DNA of 64,000 nt, taken from positions 1-64,000 of the forward strand of contig NZ_VIQM01000116.1 in assembly GCF_008520265.1 (NCBI RefSeq). Direction: 5' to 3'. A model generated the notes under the pieces. That model ran no database searches, was not told the origin of the DNA, and worked only from the letters and a program-made list of their open reading frames with translations. The stretch comes from Sphingobacterium cavernae. GTDB lineage: Bacteria; Bacteroidota; Bacteroidia; Sphingobacteriales; Sphingobacteriaceae. Shown here piece by piece: positions 53,723-62,321 of the stretch. The translations under genes were made by a program, and so were the position numbers. Each line of letters opens with the position of its first letter. The stretch's first letter is position 1.

Positions 53723-54105
53723 CTCAAATTAACTGCTTTTTATAGATTAATTTCAATAGGTATTTGTTATGTTTTGTAATTCAATATAGTAAAAATTAAC
53801 AGAGTTTTATAAAGGACTAAATTTAAAATTTATCTATTTATATGATTTGATTTGCAACAAAGGAATTGTAGTAATAGTATTATTTTCTTTCAAACTTTTC
53901 ATAACAAAATTAATGCTTCTTACTTAAAACAATATGTAAGATATAGTTTATAATAATTTCATTGAAAAATTTGTATAAATACCTTTTTTAGTATAATAAT
54001 ATACCATATTACAATTTTTTGACAATTTATTGGTATTTTTATAAACTAAAATCATTTATAATTGTATAATATTATACTAATTTACTTTTATAAAACACAT
54101 TTAAT
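53723..54105. other. Very AT-rich gene-free stretch before the fasciclin gene
   Basis: No plausible gene or known RNA was found. It contains two related palindromic 14-mers, GTATAATAATATAC (53991-54004) and the perfect palindrome GTATAATATTATAC (54064-54077), the latter about 30 bases before the fasciclin ATG. Confidence 0.5.
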
Positions 54106-55056
54106 ATGGAACTCAATTTATTAAATTTTTCAAAACGCTTTTTAGCAGTATCTATGGTTGGATTATCTTCATTTTTAGTTTCATGTACGGATGATGATAT
54201 TATTGTTGAGGAGAATAGTTCAATTGTTGATGTAGTGGTTGGGTCTGCTAATTTCTCTACATTAGAATCAGCTGTCATAAAAGCTAATTTATCATCAGTT
54301 CTGAATGGAAATGGGCCATTTACAGTATTTGCTCCAGATAATGAAGCTTTTAACGCTTCTGGGGTTACCTCAAGTGTTATTCAGGAATTATCATCAGATC
54401 AGCTTAAAGAAATTTTATTGTATCATACATTGAGCTCGAAAGTTAATTCTGCCAGTATTCAAACAGGATCGAATATCGCAGTGGAAACTGCCAATGGTGA
54501 CGACGTATACGTCACAAAAAATAGTAATGGTGTATTTGTAAATGGCTGGAAAGTTAAACAAGCTGATATTATGGCGAGCAATGGGGTTATACATTCTCTA
54601 GAACGTGTGTTGATGCCAGCTGCAGGGAACTTAGTAGAAGTCGCGCAGGCAAACGCTAACCTTAGCTATTTAGTTGCAGCTGTATTGAGGGCAAGTCAAG
54701 GAACAACAAATGTCGCACAAGTTTTAACATCAGCTGGACCATTTACTGTATTTGCTCCAACAAATCAAGCGTTCATTAATGCTGGATTTCCTACGATAGC
54801 AGCTATTGAGGCTGCTGATCCTAATACTTTAGCTAGTATTTTGACATATCATGTTCTGTCTGCGCGTGCTTTCTCCTCTGATCTTACGAATGGACAAAGT
54901 CTGACTACTGTCAATGGTGGTACATTATCTGTAGCATTGGGAACGACTGCCACAATTAAAGGTAAGGCAAATACGACTGCATCAACAATTACATCGGTAA
55001 ATATTATGGCAAGTAATGGTGTTGTTCATTTAATAGATCAGGTGTTACTACCTTAA
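54106..55056 (+). CDS. Two-domain fasciclin (FAS1) lipoprotein
   Basis: This 316-residue lipoprotein (lipobox FLVSC, Cys near 27) contains two FAS1 domains at about 45-175 and 185-316. Each has the family sequence GPFTVFAPDNEAF / GPFTVFAPTNQAF and the ending ASNGVIHSLERVLMP / ASNGVVHLIDQVLLP. Such proteins are involved in cell-surface adhesion in many organisms, though the role here is not known. It is a single gene with a strong terminator downstream. Confidence 0.93.
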   Translation: MELNLLNFSKRFLAVSMVGLSSFLVSCTDDDIIVEENSSIVDVVVGSANFSTLESAVIKANLSSVLNGNGPFTVFAPDNEAFNASGVTSSVIQELSSDQLKEILLYHTLSSKVNSASIQTGSNIAVETANGDDVYVTKNSNGVFVNGWKVKQADIMASNGVIHSLERVLMPAAGNLVEVAQANANLSYLVAAVLRASQGTTNVAQVLTSAGPFTVFAPTNQAFINAGFPTIAAIEAADPNTLASILTYHVLSARAFSSDLTNGQSLTTVNGGTLSVALGTTATIKGKANTTASTITSVNIMASNGVVHLIDQVLLP

Positions 55057-55088
55057 CAAGTAGTTTTTCATAATTTATAATAGTGCTT

Positions 55089-55116
55089 CAAGGCGAACAA
55101 TTATTTGTTCGCCTTG
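55089..55116 (+). terminator. Terminator of the fasciclin gene
   Basis: A perfect 12-bp stem CAAGGCGAACAA with its complement and TTAT loop is followed by TTATTTTTTAA. Confidence 0.85.
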
Positions 55117-55263
55117 TTATTTTTTAATCTATTGATGGAAGCATAAAATTATATATTCAAAAGTTATTGGGACATAATTATATATCTACAACAGAGATTT
55201 ATGCCGCAATATTTAGTTCAGTTTTATAAATGCTGGAGAGTTCAATGAAAAGCATTTCAATAA

Positions 55264-55293
55264 AAAAAAGCATTTCTTATGAAATGCTTTTTT
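55264..55293 (-). terminator. Terminator overlapping the end of the EamA gene
   Basis: On the minus strand AAAAAGCATTTC(ATAA)GAAATGCTTTTTT forms a 12-bp hairpin followed by T. It overlaps the last codons and the stop of the EamA gene (55277), and lies before a second AGCATTTC copy at about 55250. Confidence 0.65.
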
Positions 55294-56377
55294 CTTTTTT
55301 CTGTGCTTTTTCTTTCTCTTTTCGTTGAAAGTCTGCGACCTCTATAATTCGCGGAATACTGCTCTTTGGCGCCATATGCCGTAATTTTTTGAGTTTTTTG
55401 CGGTAGCGAATTGCCCTAAATGTTCGATTATCTTTGTACAAGTTCCAGTTCATCAGTAATACAGATACCAGCACAATGCCTAAACCTGCGATTTGAAGGA
55501 TGGTGACTTGATGATCCGAGAAAAAGTAAACTAAGGCTAGTGCTACTATTGGATTGACATAAGCATAAGTACTAACTTCTGTTGCTGGTCTTACTTGTAA
55601 TAACCAAATATAGGAGCTAAATGCCAAAATTGATCCCATCAACACGAGATAAATCATAGCGCCCCAATCAGCAGAATGTACTTGTGTATAATCAAATGTG
55701 CTGTATTCGCCTTTTATGGATGCCACTAGTGTAAACGCAATACCTGCCGTCACCATTTGCCAAGCTGTTTTGACCATAACATTTAGTGTTGGTTCTTTCT
55801 TTTGGTCAGCAGATCTTGGTTTTTGATTGTATTTAGAATACAAAGATCCAATCGTCCAACCAATTGTGCCAAGAACTAATACAACCATGGCTGTGATATT
55901 CTGAGATCGTTCTTCGGCAGGAATGGTGTCTGTCATTAGTTGTTCCGCAAAAAGCATAACTACCCCTGCGAAACCGAAAGCCAGCCCCAATAATGTGGGT
56001 ATACTAGAGAAATTTTCTTTCCATTTTGGCTTGTCCAAAACAATAAACCATATCGCAGTAGCGGCGGATAGGATAGATACAATGCCACTAGATATATATT
56101 GCTCTGACCAGATAATAGCTGCCATATCCACAAAAAGCAATAAGAATCCAATAAAAACGGCTTGCTTGATGTCAGCTCTGTTGAAAATCGTATAGCCTCG
56201 CAATTTGCAATAGCCCATCAATAATGTACCAGCTATTATAAATCGTATAGATCCCAAGACAAATGGTGGAAAAGAGCGTAAAGCTTCCTCAATAAAGAAA
56301 AAAGTAGAACCCCATACGATATATACAATCGCGTAGGCTGCTATAATTTTGGCTAAGGATGCTTTTTTTTCTTCCAT
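55277..56377 (-). CDS. EamA/DMT-family exporter with charged C-terminal tail
   Basis: This 366-residue membrane protein of the drug/metabolite transporter type has ten predicted helices in two EamA repeats. YIVWGSTFFFIEEALRSFPPFVLGSIRF is in the first and YLVLMGSILAFSSYIWLLQVRPATEVSTYAYVNPIVAL in the second. It carries a long, very basic and Lys-rich C-terminal tail after about residue 315 (RAIRYRKKLKKLRHM). Such exporters often move amino acids or related metabolites. It begins one base into the Lrp-type gene's stop on the same strand, so the two form an operon. Confidence 0.88.
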   Translation of the reverse strand: MEEKKASLAKIIAAYAIVYIVWGSTFFFIEEALRSFPPFVLGSIRFIIAGTLLMGYCKLRGYTIFNRADIKQAVFIGFLLLFVDMAAIIWSEQYISSGIVSILSAATAIWFIVLDKPKWKENFSSIPTLLGLAFGFAGVVMLFAEQLMTDTIPAEERSQNITAMVVLVLGTIGWTIGSLYSKYNQKPRSADQKKEPTLNVMVKTAWQMVTAGIAFTLVASIKGEYSTFDYTQVHSADWGAMIYLVLMGSILAFSSYIWLLQVRPATEVSTYAYVNPIVALALVYFFSDHQVTILQIAGLGIVLVSVLLMNWNLYKDNRTFRAIRYRKKLKKLRHMAPKSSIPRIIEVADFQRKEKEKAQKKEKSIS

Positions 56378-56859
56378 TATGCGTTTGGATTTGGAATAAC
56401 TAATTTTTGTTCTTCTTTTACGGTTTCTAATACAATCGTGGTGCGTGTGGATATGATACCTTCGATTTTTCCCAACGTATTACGCATTAAATCCACTAAG
56501 CCAGCAGCGTCATTTGTGCGGACTTTGATTAGGTAACCATCATCACCTGCGATATCGTGTACTTCTTGTACTTCTGGAATTTCGGCTAAGGTGTAAGCGA
56601 CACCTTGCTCGCCAATGATATCCGAAGTTTTGATAAAGATGAAAGAAAGTAAATTTTGATCTAATGCAGATGGGTTGATCTTTGCATTATACTGTAGAAT
56701 AACTTCTTTTTGTTCTAATTTTTTAACACGCTCCAAAATAGCTGAAGGCGCCATGCCCAATTCGCGCGCAATATCCGCATTATTTGTACGGGCATTGTTT
56801 TGCATAATGCGCAATATTTGGTAATCAATGTTGTCGAGTGAAATTTCTAATTTTCCCAT
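56377..56859 (-). CDS. Lrp/AsnC-family transcriptional regulator
   Basis: This 160-residue regulator has an N-terminal helix-turn-helix (LDNIDYQILRIMQNNARTNNADIARELGMAPSAILERVKKLEQKEVI, residues 7-52). A RAM ligand-binding domain follows in the C-terminal half (AEIPEVQEVHDIAGDDGYLIKVRTNDAAGL). The stop overlaps the EamA start, making a regulator-exporter operon. By analogy with Lrp-linked exporters, it may control export of the amino acid it senses; that is inference. Confidence 0.92.
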   Translation of the reverse strand: MGKLEISLDNIDYQILRIMQNNARTNNADIARELGMAPSAILERVKKLEQKEVILQYNAKINPSALDQNLLSFIFIKTSDIIGEQGVAYTLAEIPEVQEVHDIAGDDGYLIKVRTNDAAGLVDLMRNTLGKIEGIISTRTTIVLETVKEEQKLVIPNPNA

Positions 56860-57066
56860 AATTCTGCAAATTTACTAAATATCAGAATATAATTCAAATT
56901 ATAATTTAAAATAAAGAATATAATTCAGCGGCAGGTAAAGTGTTTTTATTGTTGTTTAATAAGTAGTTGTATGGCCGGATTTGCGCTTTTGTGCGTTATT
57001 TAAAAACAAACACGAAAAAACATAAATATTTACCAGCAATTACTATCAAAAATAACATACTTTATG

Positions 57067-57074
57067 TAGATTTG
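57067..57074 (+). promoter_or_regulatory. Candidate -7 promoter box of the FAD/Fe-S oxidase gene
   Basis: TAGATTTG fits TAnnTTTG exactly, 30 bases before the ATG at 57105. It supports that start over the frame's earlier ATG at 56967. Confidence 0.45.
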
Positions 57075-57104
57075 TTATGTTATTGCACATTTTTTACCAA
57101 AAGT

Positions 57105-60020
57105 ATGTTACTGTCTTTAGAAAAACTGAATACTGAATTAGAGGGGGAGTTGTATTTTCAAGAAAACAATCCTAAACACCAAACTATATTAGTGGCTTAT
57201 TCAACAGATGCCTCTGTGTATCAAGAAAAACCATTAGCTGTAGCTATACCACATACCAAGTCAGATTTGCTTAAATTGATTGCTTATGCAAATGCAAATC
57301 ATGTGACCTTGATTCCGCGTACTGCTGGAACTTCATTAGCGGGACAAGTGGTAGGAAAAGGCATTGTGGTGGATGTATCTAAGTTTTTCAACCAAATACT
57401 AGAAGTTAACGAAAAGGAACAATGGGCGCGCGTACAACCAGGCGTTATTCGTGATGATTTGAATGCTTACTTGAAAAATTTTGGATTAATGTTTGGTCCC
57501 GAAACTTCTACTGCAAATCGTGCAATGGTGGGGGGAATGATCGGCAATAACTCATCGGGTTTGCACTCAATTGTCTGGGGCGATACACGCGAAAATCTAT
57601 TGGAAGCAAATGTTTTATTGAATGATGGTACAGAGGTTGTTTTCAAAGAGTTAAATCCGAAAGAATATTTTACTAAGTTAGCGAAAAAAGATCGTGAAGG
57701 CGAAATTTATCGTCAACTGAACGACATCATCACTAACAAAGAAAATATTGAAATTATAAATTTGGGCTATCCGAAAAAAGATATTACCCGCCGAAATACT
57801 GGCTATGCACTCGATTATTTAGTGGATACGAACCAACCCTTTAACCTGTGTAATTTGTTAGCTGGCTCGGAGGGGACAATTGGTATTGTCACGGAAGCAA
57901 AAATTCAATTAAGACCGTTACCGCCAAAAGAAATCGGTTTGTTGTGCGTGCATTTTGCGGATATGGTGGAATGTATGCACGGGAATGTTGTCGCATTATC
58001 GCATAATCCCGAAGCATCAGAATTGGTCGACAAATATATATTAGATTTTACTGTAGGACATCCAACCTATCAATATAACCGCTTTTTCATTCAAGGTGAT
58101 CCGCAAGCGTTGTTAATCATAGAATTCAGAGCGGATTCTGAAGAAGAAATTATTCGTCTGGCTGAGGCTCTGAAACAAGATTTAATCAGCAAAGGATTAG
58201 GCTATGCTTATCCATTGGTATTGGGTGCTGCGCAATGTAATCTGGTTTGGGATGTCCGTAAAGCTGGACTTGGTCTGATTCGTAATCTCCCTGGTGACGA
58301 GCAGCCTGTCAATTTAATTGAGGATTGTGCGGTGTCTCCATCGGATCTTCCTGCCTATGTCGCTGATGTGCAGCAATTATTAAAGGACGAGGGTGTTCAC
58401 GCTTCGTACTATGCGCATGCAGGAGCAGGAGAATTACATATTGAACCTTTTGTAAATCTAAAATCTCCAGAAGGTCGTCGTCAATTTCGCTCGATTTTAG
58501 AAAAAACAACGGATTTGGTGTTGAAATATAATGGTTCATTGAGTGGTGAGCACGGTGATGGTCGTTTGCGCGGTGAATTTATAGGAAAAGTATTGGGTGA
58601 AAAGGTATACGCCTTGTTGCAGGATGTTAAAAATATCTTCGACCCTAAAGGAATTTTCAATGCCAATAAGATTGTCAATACGCCACCTATGGACACGTCT
58701 TTACGCTATGATAAAGTCGTGGATGGTAAAGAAATCAAAACATATTTTGATTTCACAAAAGATGAAAGCATTCTGCGTCTAGCAGAGAAATGTTCGGGAT
58801 CGGGCGATTGTCGTAAAACTGAAATTTCAGGTGGTACAATGTGTCCTTCGTTCATGGCGACACGTAATGAGAAAGATACGACACGTGCACGTGCCAATAT
58901 GTTGCGTCAGTTTTTGACAAATTCGACAAAACAAAATCGTTTTGATCACGAAGAGATCAAGGAAGTGATGGATTTGTGTTTGAGCTGTAAAGGTTGTAAA
59001 ACAGAATGCCCTTCGAGTGTGGATGTTGCCAAGATGAAAGCAGAATTTCTACAGCATTATTACGATGCGAATGGCGCGCCGTTCCGTTCGAAAGTCATTG
59101 CTAATTTTACGAAATCCCAACAATTGGGCTCACTAGTAGCTCCTTTATACAACTTTTTCGCACAAAACAAATTTACGTCAGGTATAATAAAGCAAGTTGT
59201 TGGATTTGCGCCTGATCGTTCTTTGCCTGAAGTATCAGGAATCACATTGAAACAGTGGTTGAAGAAACAAAATACAGCAACATCTAAGCGCAAAGTGTAT
59301 TTGTTCTGTGATGAATTTACGGATTATAACGACACAAGTGTTGGGCAGACAGCCTACAAGCTATTGACGGCTTTGGGTTATGAGGTTTTATTTGCGCCGC
59401 ACAAAGAAAGTGGACGTACGTATTTATCAAAAGGTTTCGTGAAAGCCGCGAAGAAACTGGCGAACACGAATGTGTCGATGTTGAAAGATAAAATATCATC
59501 AGACACGCCACTTTTAGGTGTTGAGCCTTCAGCCATAATAACTTTCCGTGATGAATATTTGACGTTAGTGGACGCAGATTTGAAACTTGATGCACAAAAA
59601 ATTGCAGCTAATACTTTCATGGTAGATGAATTTTTAGCGCAAGAAATCGATAAAGGTCATATTCATGCGGAGCAATTTTCGGCAGAAAAGCAACATATAA
59701 AACTACATGGTCACTGTTACCAAAAGGCTTTTCATTTGGTTGGATATACCGAAAAGGTATTATCACTTCCTTCAAATTACACGGTCGAAGTAATTCCTTC
59801 GGGTTGTTGTGGTATGGCAGGATCATTCGGTTACGAGAAGGAGCATTATGAAATTTCGATGAAAGTAGCAGAATTGGTATTGTTGCCAGCAGTTCGATCA
59901 GCGAATGCGGATACAATTATTGCGGCAGCAGGAACTTCGTGTCGTCACCAAATTAAAGATGGTGCAGCGCGTAAATCGTATCATCCAGTCGAAATTTTAT
60001 ATAATGCTTTAATTAAATAA
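57105..60020 (+). CDS. FAD-linked and Fe-S oxidoreductase (YdiJ-like D-2-hydroxyacid dehydrogenase)
   Basis: This 971-residue fusion has an N-terminal FAD_binding_4/PCMH domain (VTLIPRTAGTSLAGQVVG, then GMIGNNSSGLHSI). The FAD-oxidase C-terminal domain ends near GSLSGEHGDGRLRGEF. A 4Fe-4S ferredoxin module follows, with CSGSGDCRK...CPSF and CLSCKGCKTECPSSVD. The C-terminal heterodisulfide-reductase-like CCG domain has HGHCYQKAFH and SGCCGMAGSFGYE. This architecture matches E. coli YdiJ, reported to act on D-2-hydroxyglutarate, and D-lactate dehydrogenases. The true substrate cannot be told from sequence. I chose 57105; the longer frame from 56967 adds 46 residues that look like non-coding translation and lie upstream of a promoter box. 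Confidence 0.9.
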   Translation: MLLSLEKLNTELEGELYFQENNPKHQTILVAYSTDASVYQEKPLAVAIPHTKSDLLKLIAYANANHVTLIPRTAGTSLAGQVVGKGIVVDVSKFFNQILEVNEKEQWARVQPGVIRDDLNAYLKNFGLMFGPETSTANRAMVGGMIGNNSSGLHSIVWGDTRENLLEANVLLNDGTEVVFKELNPKEYFTKLAKKDREGEIYRQLNDIITNKENIEIINLGYPKKDITRRNTGYALDYLVDTNQPFNLCNLLAGSEGTIGIVTEAKIQLRPLPPKEIGLLCVHFADMVECMHGNVVALSHNPEASELVDKYILDFTVGHPTYQYNRFFIQGDPQALLIIEFRADSEEEIIRLAEALKQDLISKGLGYAYPLVLGAAQCNLVWDVRKAGLGLIRNLPGDEQPVNLIEDCAVSPSDLPAYVADVQQLLKDEGVHASYYAHAGAGELHIEPFVNLKSPEGRRQFRSILEKTTDLVLKYNGSLSGEHGDGRLRGEFIGKVLGEKVYALLQDVKNIFDPKGIFNANKIVNTPPMDTSLRYDKVVDGKEIKTYFDFTKDESILRLAEKCSGSGDCRKTEISGGTMCPSFMATRNEKDTTRARANMLRQFLTNSTKQNRFDHEEIKEVMDLCLSCKGCKTECPSSVDVAKMKAEFLQHYYDANGAPFRSKVIANFTKSQQLGSLVAPLYNFFAQNKFTSGIIKQVVGFAPDRSLPEVSGITLKQWLKKQNTATSKRKVYLFCDEFTDYNDTSVGQTAYKLLTALGYEVLFAPHKESGRTYLSKGFVKAAKKLANTNVSMLKDKISSDTPLLGVEPSAIITFRDEYLTLVDADLKLDAQKIAANTFMVDEFLAQEIDKGHIHAEQFSAEKQHIKLHGHCYQKAFHLVGYTEKVLSLPSNYTVEVIPSGCCGMAGSFGYEKEHYEISMKVAELVLLPAVRSANADTIIAAAGTSCRHQIKDGAARKSYHPVEILYNALIK

Positions 60021-60063
60021 AACTTTATTGTAATTTGAATGCTTTAACTAGTAAAGTAAAACT

Positions 60064-60690
60064 ATGAAAGCTATAAAATCCATATTTGCGACAGGCGTAA
60101 TTACTGCTTTGATTTTATCGAGTTGTGGTAATTCCACTAATTCAGAGAAGTCTAGCAATACAGCCCCTTCTTTAGAGAAATTAACAAACGACAAGGCTGC
60201 AGTCAAGCAACAGTTGTTTTTACGTATTGTGGATGAGTCTCAAACAGATTCGTCACACGTGTATGTTGCAAAATCAGTTTTTGAGCAAGATACGGTAGGT
60301 TTGCAAGTCGAAGTTCTCAAAAATATCACACCAGGTGTGAATGGACAAGGTAGACCTGTAGAAGATGGATTTGTAAAAGGTGCGATCAAACTGTCTTCAA
60401 TTGGCGCAGAATCGGATGCTTTAGTGAAATCTTTAGCAACAATCTTTGGAGCGGAATCTGCTGGAGCTTTCGCGAGTTCAACCATCTTACCAACAGTATT
60501 CTCGTCGAACACCGTAGCTGTAGATTTAAGTACAAAGTCTACGTATAGCTTTAAATTATTCTTTGACAATGCTGTAGCTGAACCAGCTGAAGTGTTTGCA
60601 ACATTGGATTTGTACAAAAGATCTTTTGAAATAGGTGAAAAGGACGCTTCGTATAGAATTGGATTACTTTCTGCATTAGAAGGAAAATAA
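60064..60690 (+). CDS. Small lipoprotein of unknown function
   Basis: I do not recognise this 208-residue protein. The start MKAIKSIFATGVITALILSSCGNS has a clear lipobox (LSSC), so it is anchored in a membrane. Residues 45-200 are predicted mostly beta and form a single domain without cysteines. It follows the FAD oxidase gene by 43 bases on the same strand and may be co-transcribed. No catalytic motif is visible. Confidence 0.75.
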   Translation: MKAIKSIFATGVITALILSSCGNSTNSEKSSNTAPSLEKLTNDKAAVKQQLFLRIVDESQTDSSHVYVAKSVFEQDTVGLQVEVLKNITPGVNGQGRPVEDGFVKGAIKLSSIGAESDALVKSLATIFGAESAGAFASSTILPTVFSSNTVAVDLSTKSTYSFKLFFDNAVAEPAEVFATLDLYKRSFEIGEKDASYRIGLLSALEGK

Positions 60691-60691
60691 A

Positions 60692-60766
60692 ATATTCAAA
60701 CTGTCTGCTATATTATAATATGATTTCGATTTTATTATGGAATCTATTTTGGATAGCAGACAGTTT
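60692..60766. terminator. Long-loop inverted repeat between convergent genes
   Basis: AAACTGTCTGCTAT on the left and ATAGCAGACAGTTT on the right form a perfect 14-bp stem around a long AT-rich loop. It lies between the lipoprotein gene and the convergent MocR gene and could terminate both, although the loop is unusually large. Confidence 0.55.
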
Positions 60767-62247
60767 TATTTATAGACATCCTCATATATAGCTTTACTCA
60801 AAAAGTTTATTGCTTCTTCCGCTTCAGTTTCTGTTAAATGTGCAAACCCCAAGCGCATTCCCGTTAAATTTTGATTTTGATACAATAAATAATTTGGAAG
60901 AGTAAGGCCTTTCGATAGACAATATTTTGCAATAGATAATAATGGTATTTGCTTGCTAAATTGAATCCAAAATGCCAATCCCATTTCTGGTTTTTCAAAA
61001 TGAAGATTTTTTTCTAGATATTGTTCCAAGAGCAAAGAAAAATTATCCCGACGCTTATGGTAAATTTTAGTCAATTTTTCGAGTTGTCGAAGTAGAAATC
61101 CTTCTTTGATGAATTCTGCTAATGTTTCGTCAATTACGTAAGTTGATGAGGACTGACTTATTTTTTTAACTTTTGAAAGCTCCGTAATCAAGTTTTCTGG
61201 AGCAATAACGAATCCGAGATCATAAGGATGTGGCAATAAATTCTTAAAAGAATTTACATAAATAACCCAACCTTGTGCATCTATACTTTTTAAGGTGTTT
61301 GGAGGCGTCTTTGTGAACACGAAATCCGTATTATTGTCATCTTCAATTATTGCAAATTGATATTGTTGGGACAAGGTCAGCAGCTTACTTTTACTGGTTT
61401 GTGATAGTGCAGTAGTCGTGGGGTATAGGCTATTTGTTTGTATGTAAAGTGCACGAATTGTCTCGTATTGGAGAATATCTTCCAAATGATGTATATCAAT
61501 TCCTTGCGAATTTGTTTTGACTGTGATCAAGTCCACTCGTCTTTCTTTTAATTTCATATTCACTTCAAAATTGCCAAGTTGAGGGACAATAACTTTGTCG
61601 TTTGGTCTAAGGAGAGTGTGAAAAATATTTTGAATAGCCAGTTGATTATTCTGAAAAGTGACTATTTGATTTGTTTGAATGGCTAATCTTTTTGTAATAT
61701 ATAAGTAGTTTTGAAGTTGATTTTTCAAACTCGTACTTTCTGTATATAAATCTTTGTTTAGCCGTCTGGAAGTGCTTTTTTTGCTAGAAGCTGCACTGAA
61801 AATTTGATTTAAACTTTTTAAATTACTTAATCTATAATCCGGAGTTCCGTCTGTAAAATACAAATCCGTCTGTATGGATTGATAAGGTGAGTCCAACACA
61901 TAATTTGTATCTACAGGAAATGCAGTTTTAGTTGGAGTGTTATTTGTTTCTATTGGTTGCTGTGTTTTAGATTTTATCTTTTTCGACGAAACAAAAGCAC
62001 CCTTTTGAGGTATAATATCTACCCAACCTTGAGCGGAAAGCTCTTCGTATGCAGCTACTGTAGTCTGGCGATGAACATACAATTTTTCGCTTAGCGTCCG
62101 AGTTCCTGGAAGTTTTTCTCCAGTTTTAATAGCTTTGGTATGAATGGCATTAATGATTCCCTGCGCAATTTGTAAATAAAGAGCTGTAGAATCTTGTTTA
62201 TTTAATTTTATAAAAGTGATTATACTTTGTAAAACTGGACTGTTCAT
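60766..62247 (-). CDS. MocR/PdxR-type GntR regulator with aminotransferase domain
   Basis: This 493-residue regulator has an N-terminal GntR winged-helix domain (ALYLQIAQGIINAIHTKAIKTGEKLPGTRTLSEKLYVHRQTTVAAYEEL, residues 20-68). A fold-type-I PLP-binding aminotransferase-like domain follows from about 150. The putative PLP Lys is in YVNSFKNLLPHPYDLGFV. The architecture is that of MocR regulators, of which PdxR controls pyridoxal phosphate synthesis. Without a PLP-synthesis gene nearby the target is unknown. It is divergent from the TonB-dependent receptor, so it might regulate that gene. Confidence 0.9.
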   Translation of the reverse strand: MNSPVLQSIITFIKLNKQDSTALYLQIAQGIINAIHTKAIKTGEKLPGTRTLSEKLYVHRQTTVAAYEELSAQGWVDIIPQKGAFVSSKKIKSKTQQPIETNNTPTKTAFPVDTNYVLDSPYQSIQTDLYFTDGTPDYRLSNLKSLNQIFSAASSKKSTSRRLNKDLYTESTSLKNQLQNYLYITKRLAIQTNQIVTFQNNQLAIQNIFHTLLRPNDKVIVPQLGNFEVNMKLKERRVDLITVKTNSQGIDIHHLEDILQYETIRALYIQTNSLYPTTTALSQTSKSKLLTLSQQYQFAIIEDDNNTDFVFTKTPPNTLKSIDAQGWVIYVNSFKNLLPHPYDLGFVIAPENLITELSKVKKISQSSSTYVIDETLAEFIKEGFLLRQLEKLTKIYHKRRDNFSLLLEQYLEKNLHFEKPEMGLAFWIQFSKQIPLLSIAKYCLSKGLTLPNYLLYQNQNLTGMRLGFAHLTETEAEEAINFLSKAIYEDVYK

Positions 62248-62321
62248 TATATTTAAACTGGACTATATTATTTGACTTGAAAGATAGCATTTTTGCAGCA
62301 CTAAAAATAATTATTAGCTAT

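Noticed and set aside
56967-57104. Longer N-terminus of the FAD/Fe-S oxidase
   Set aside because: The added 46 residues have no family similarity and a promoter box lies inside the extension.
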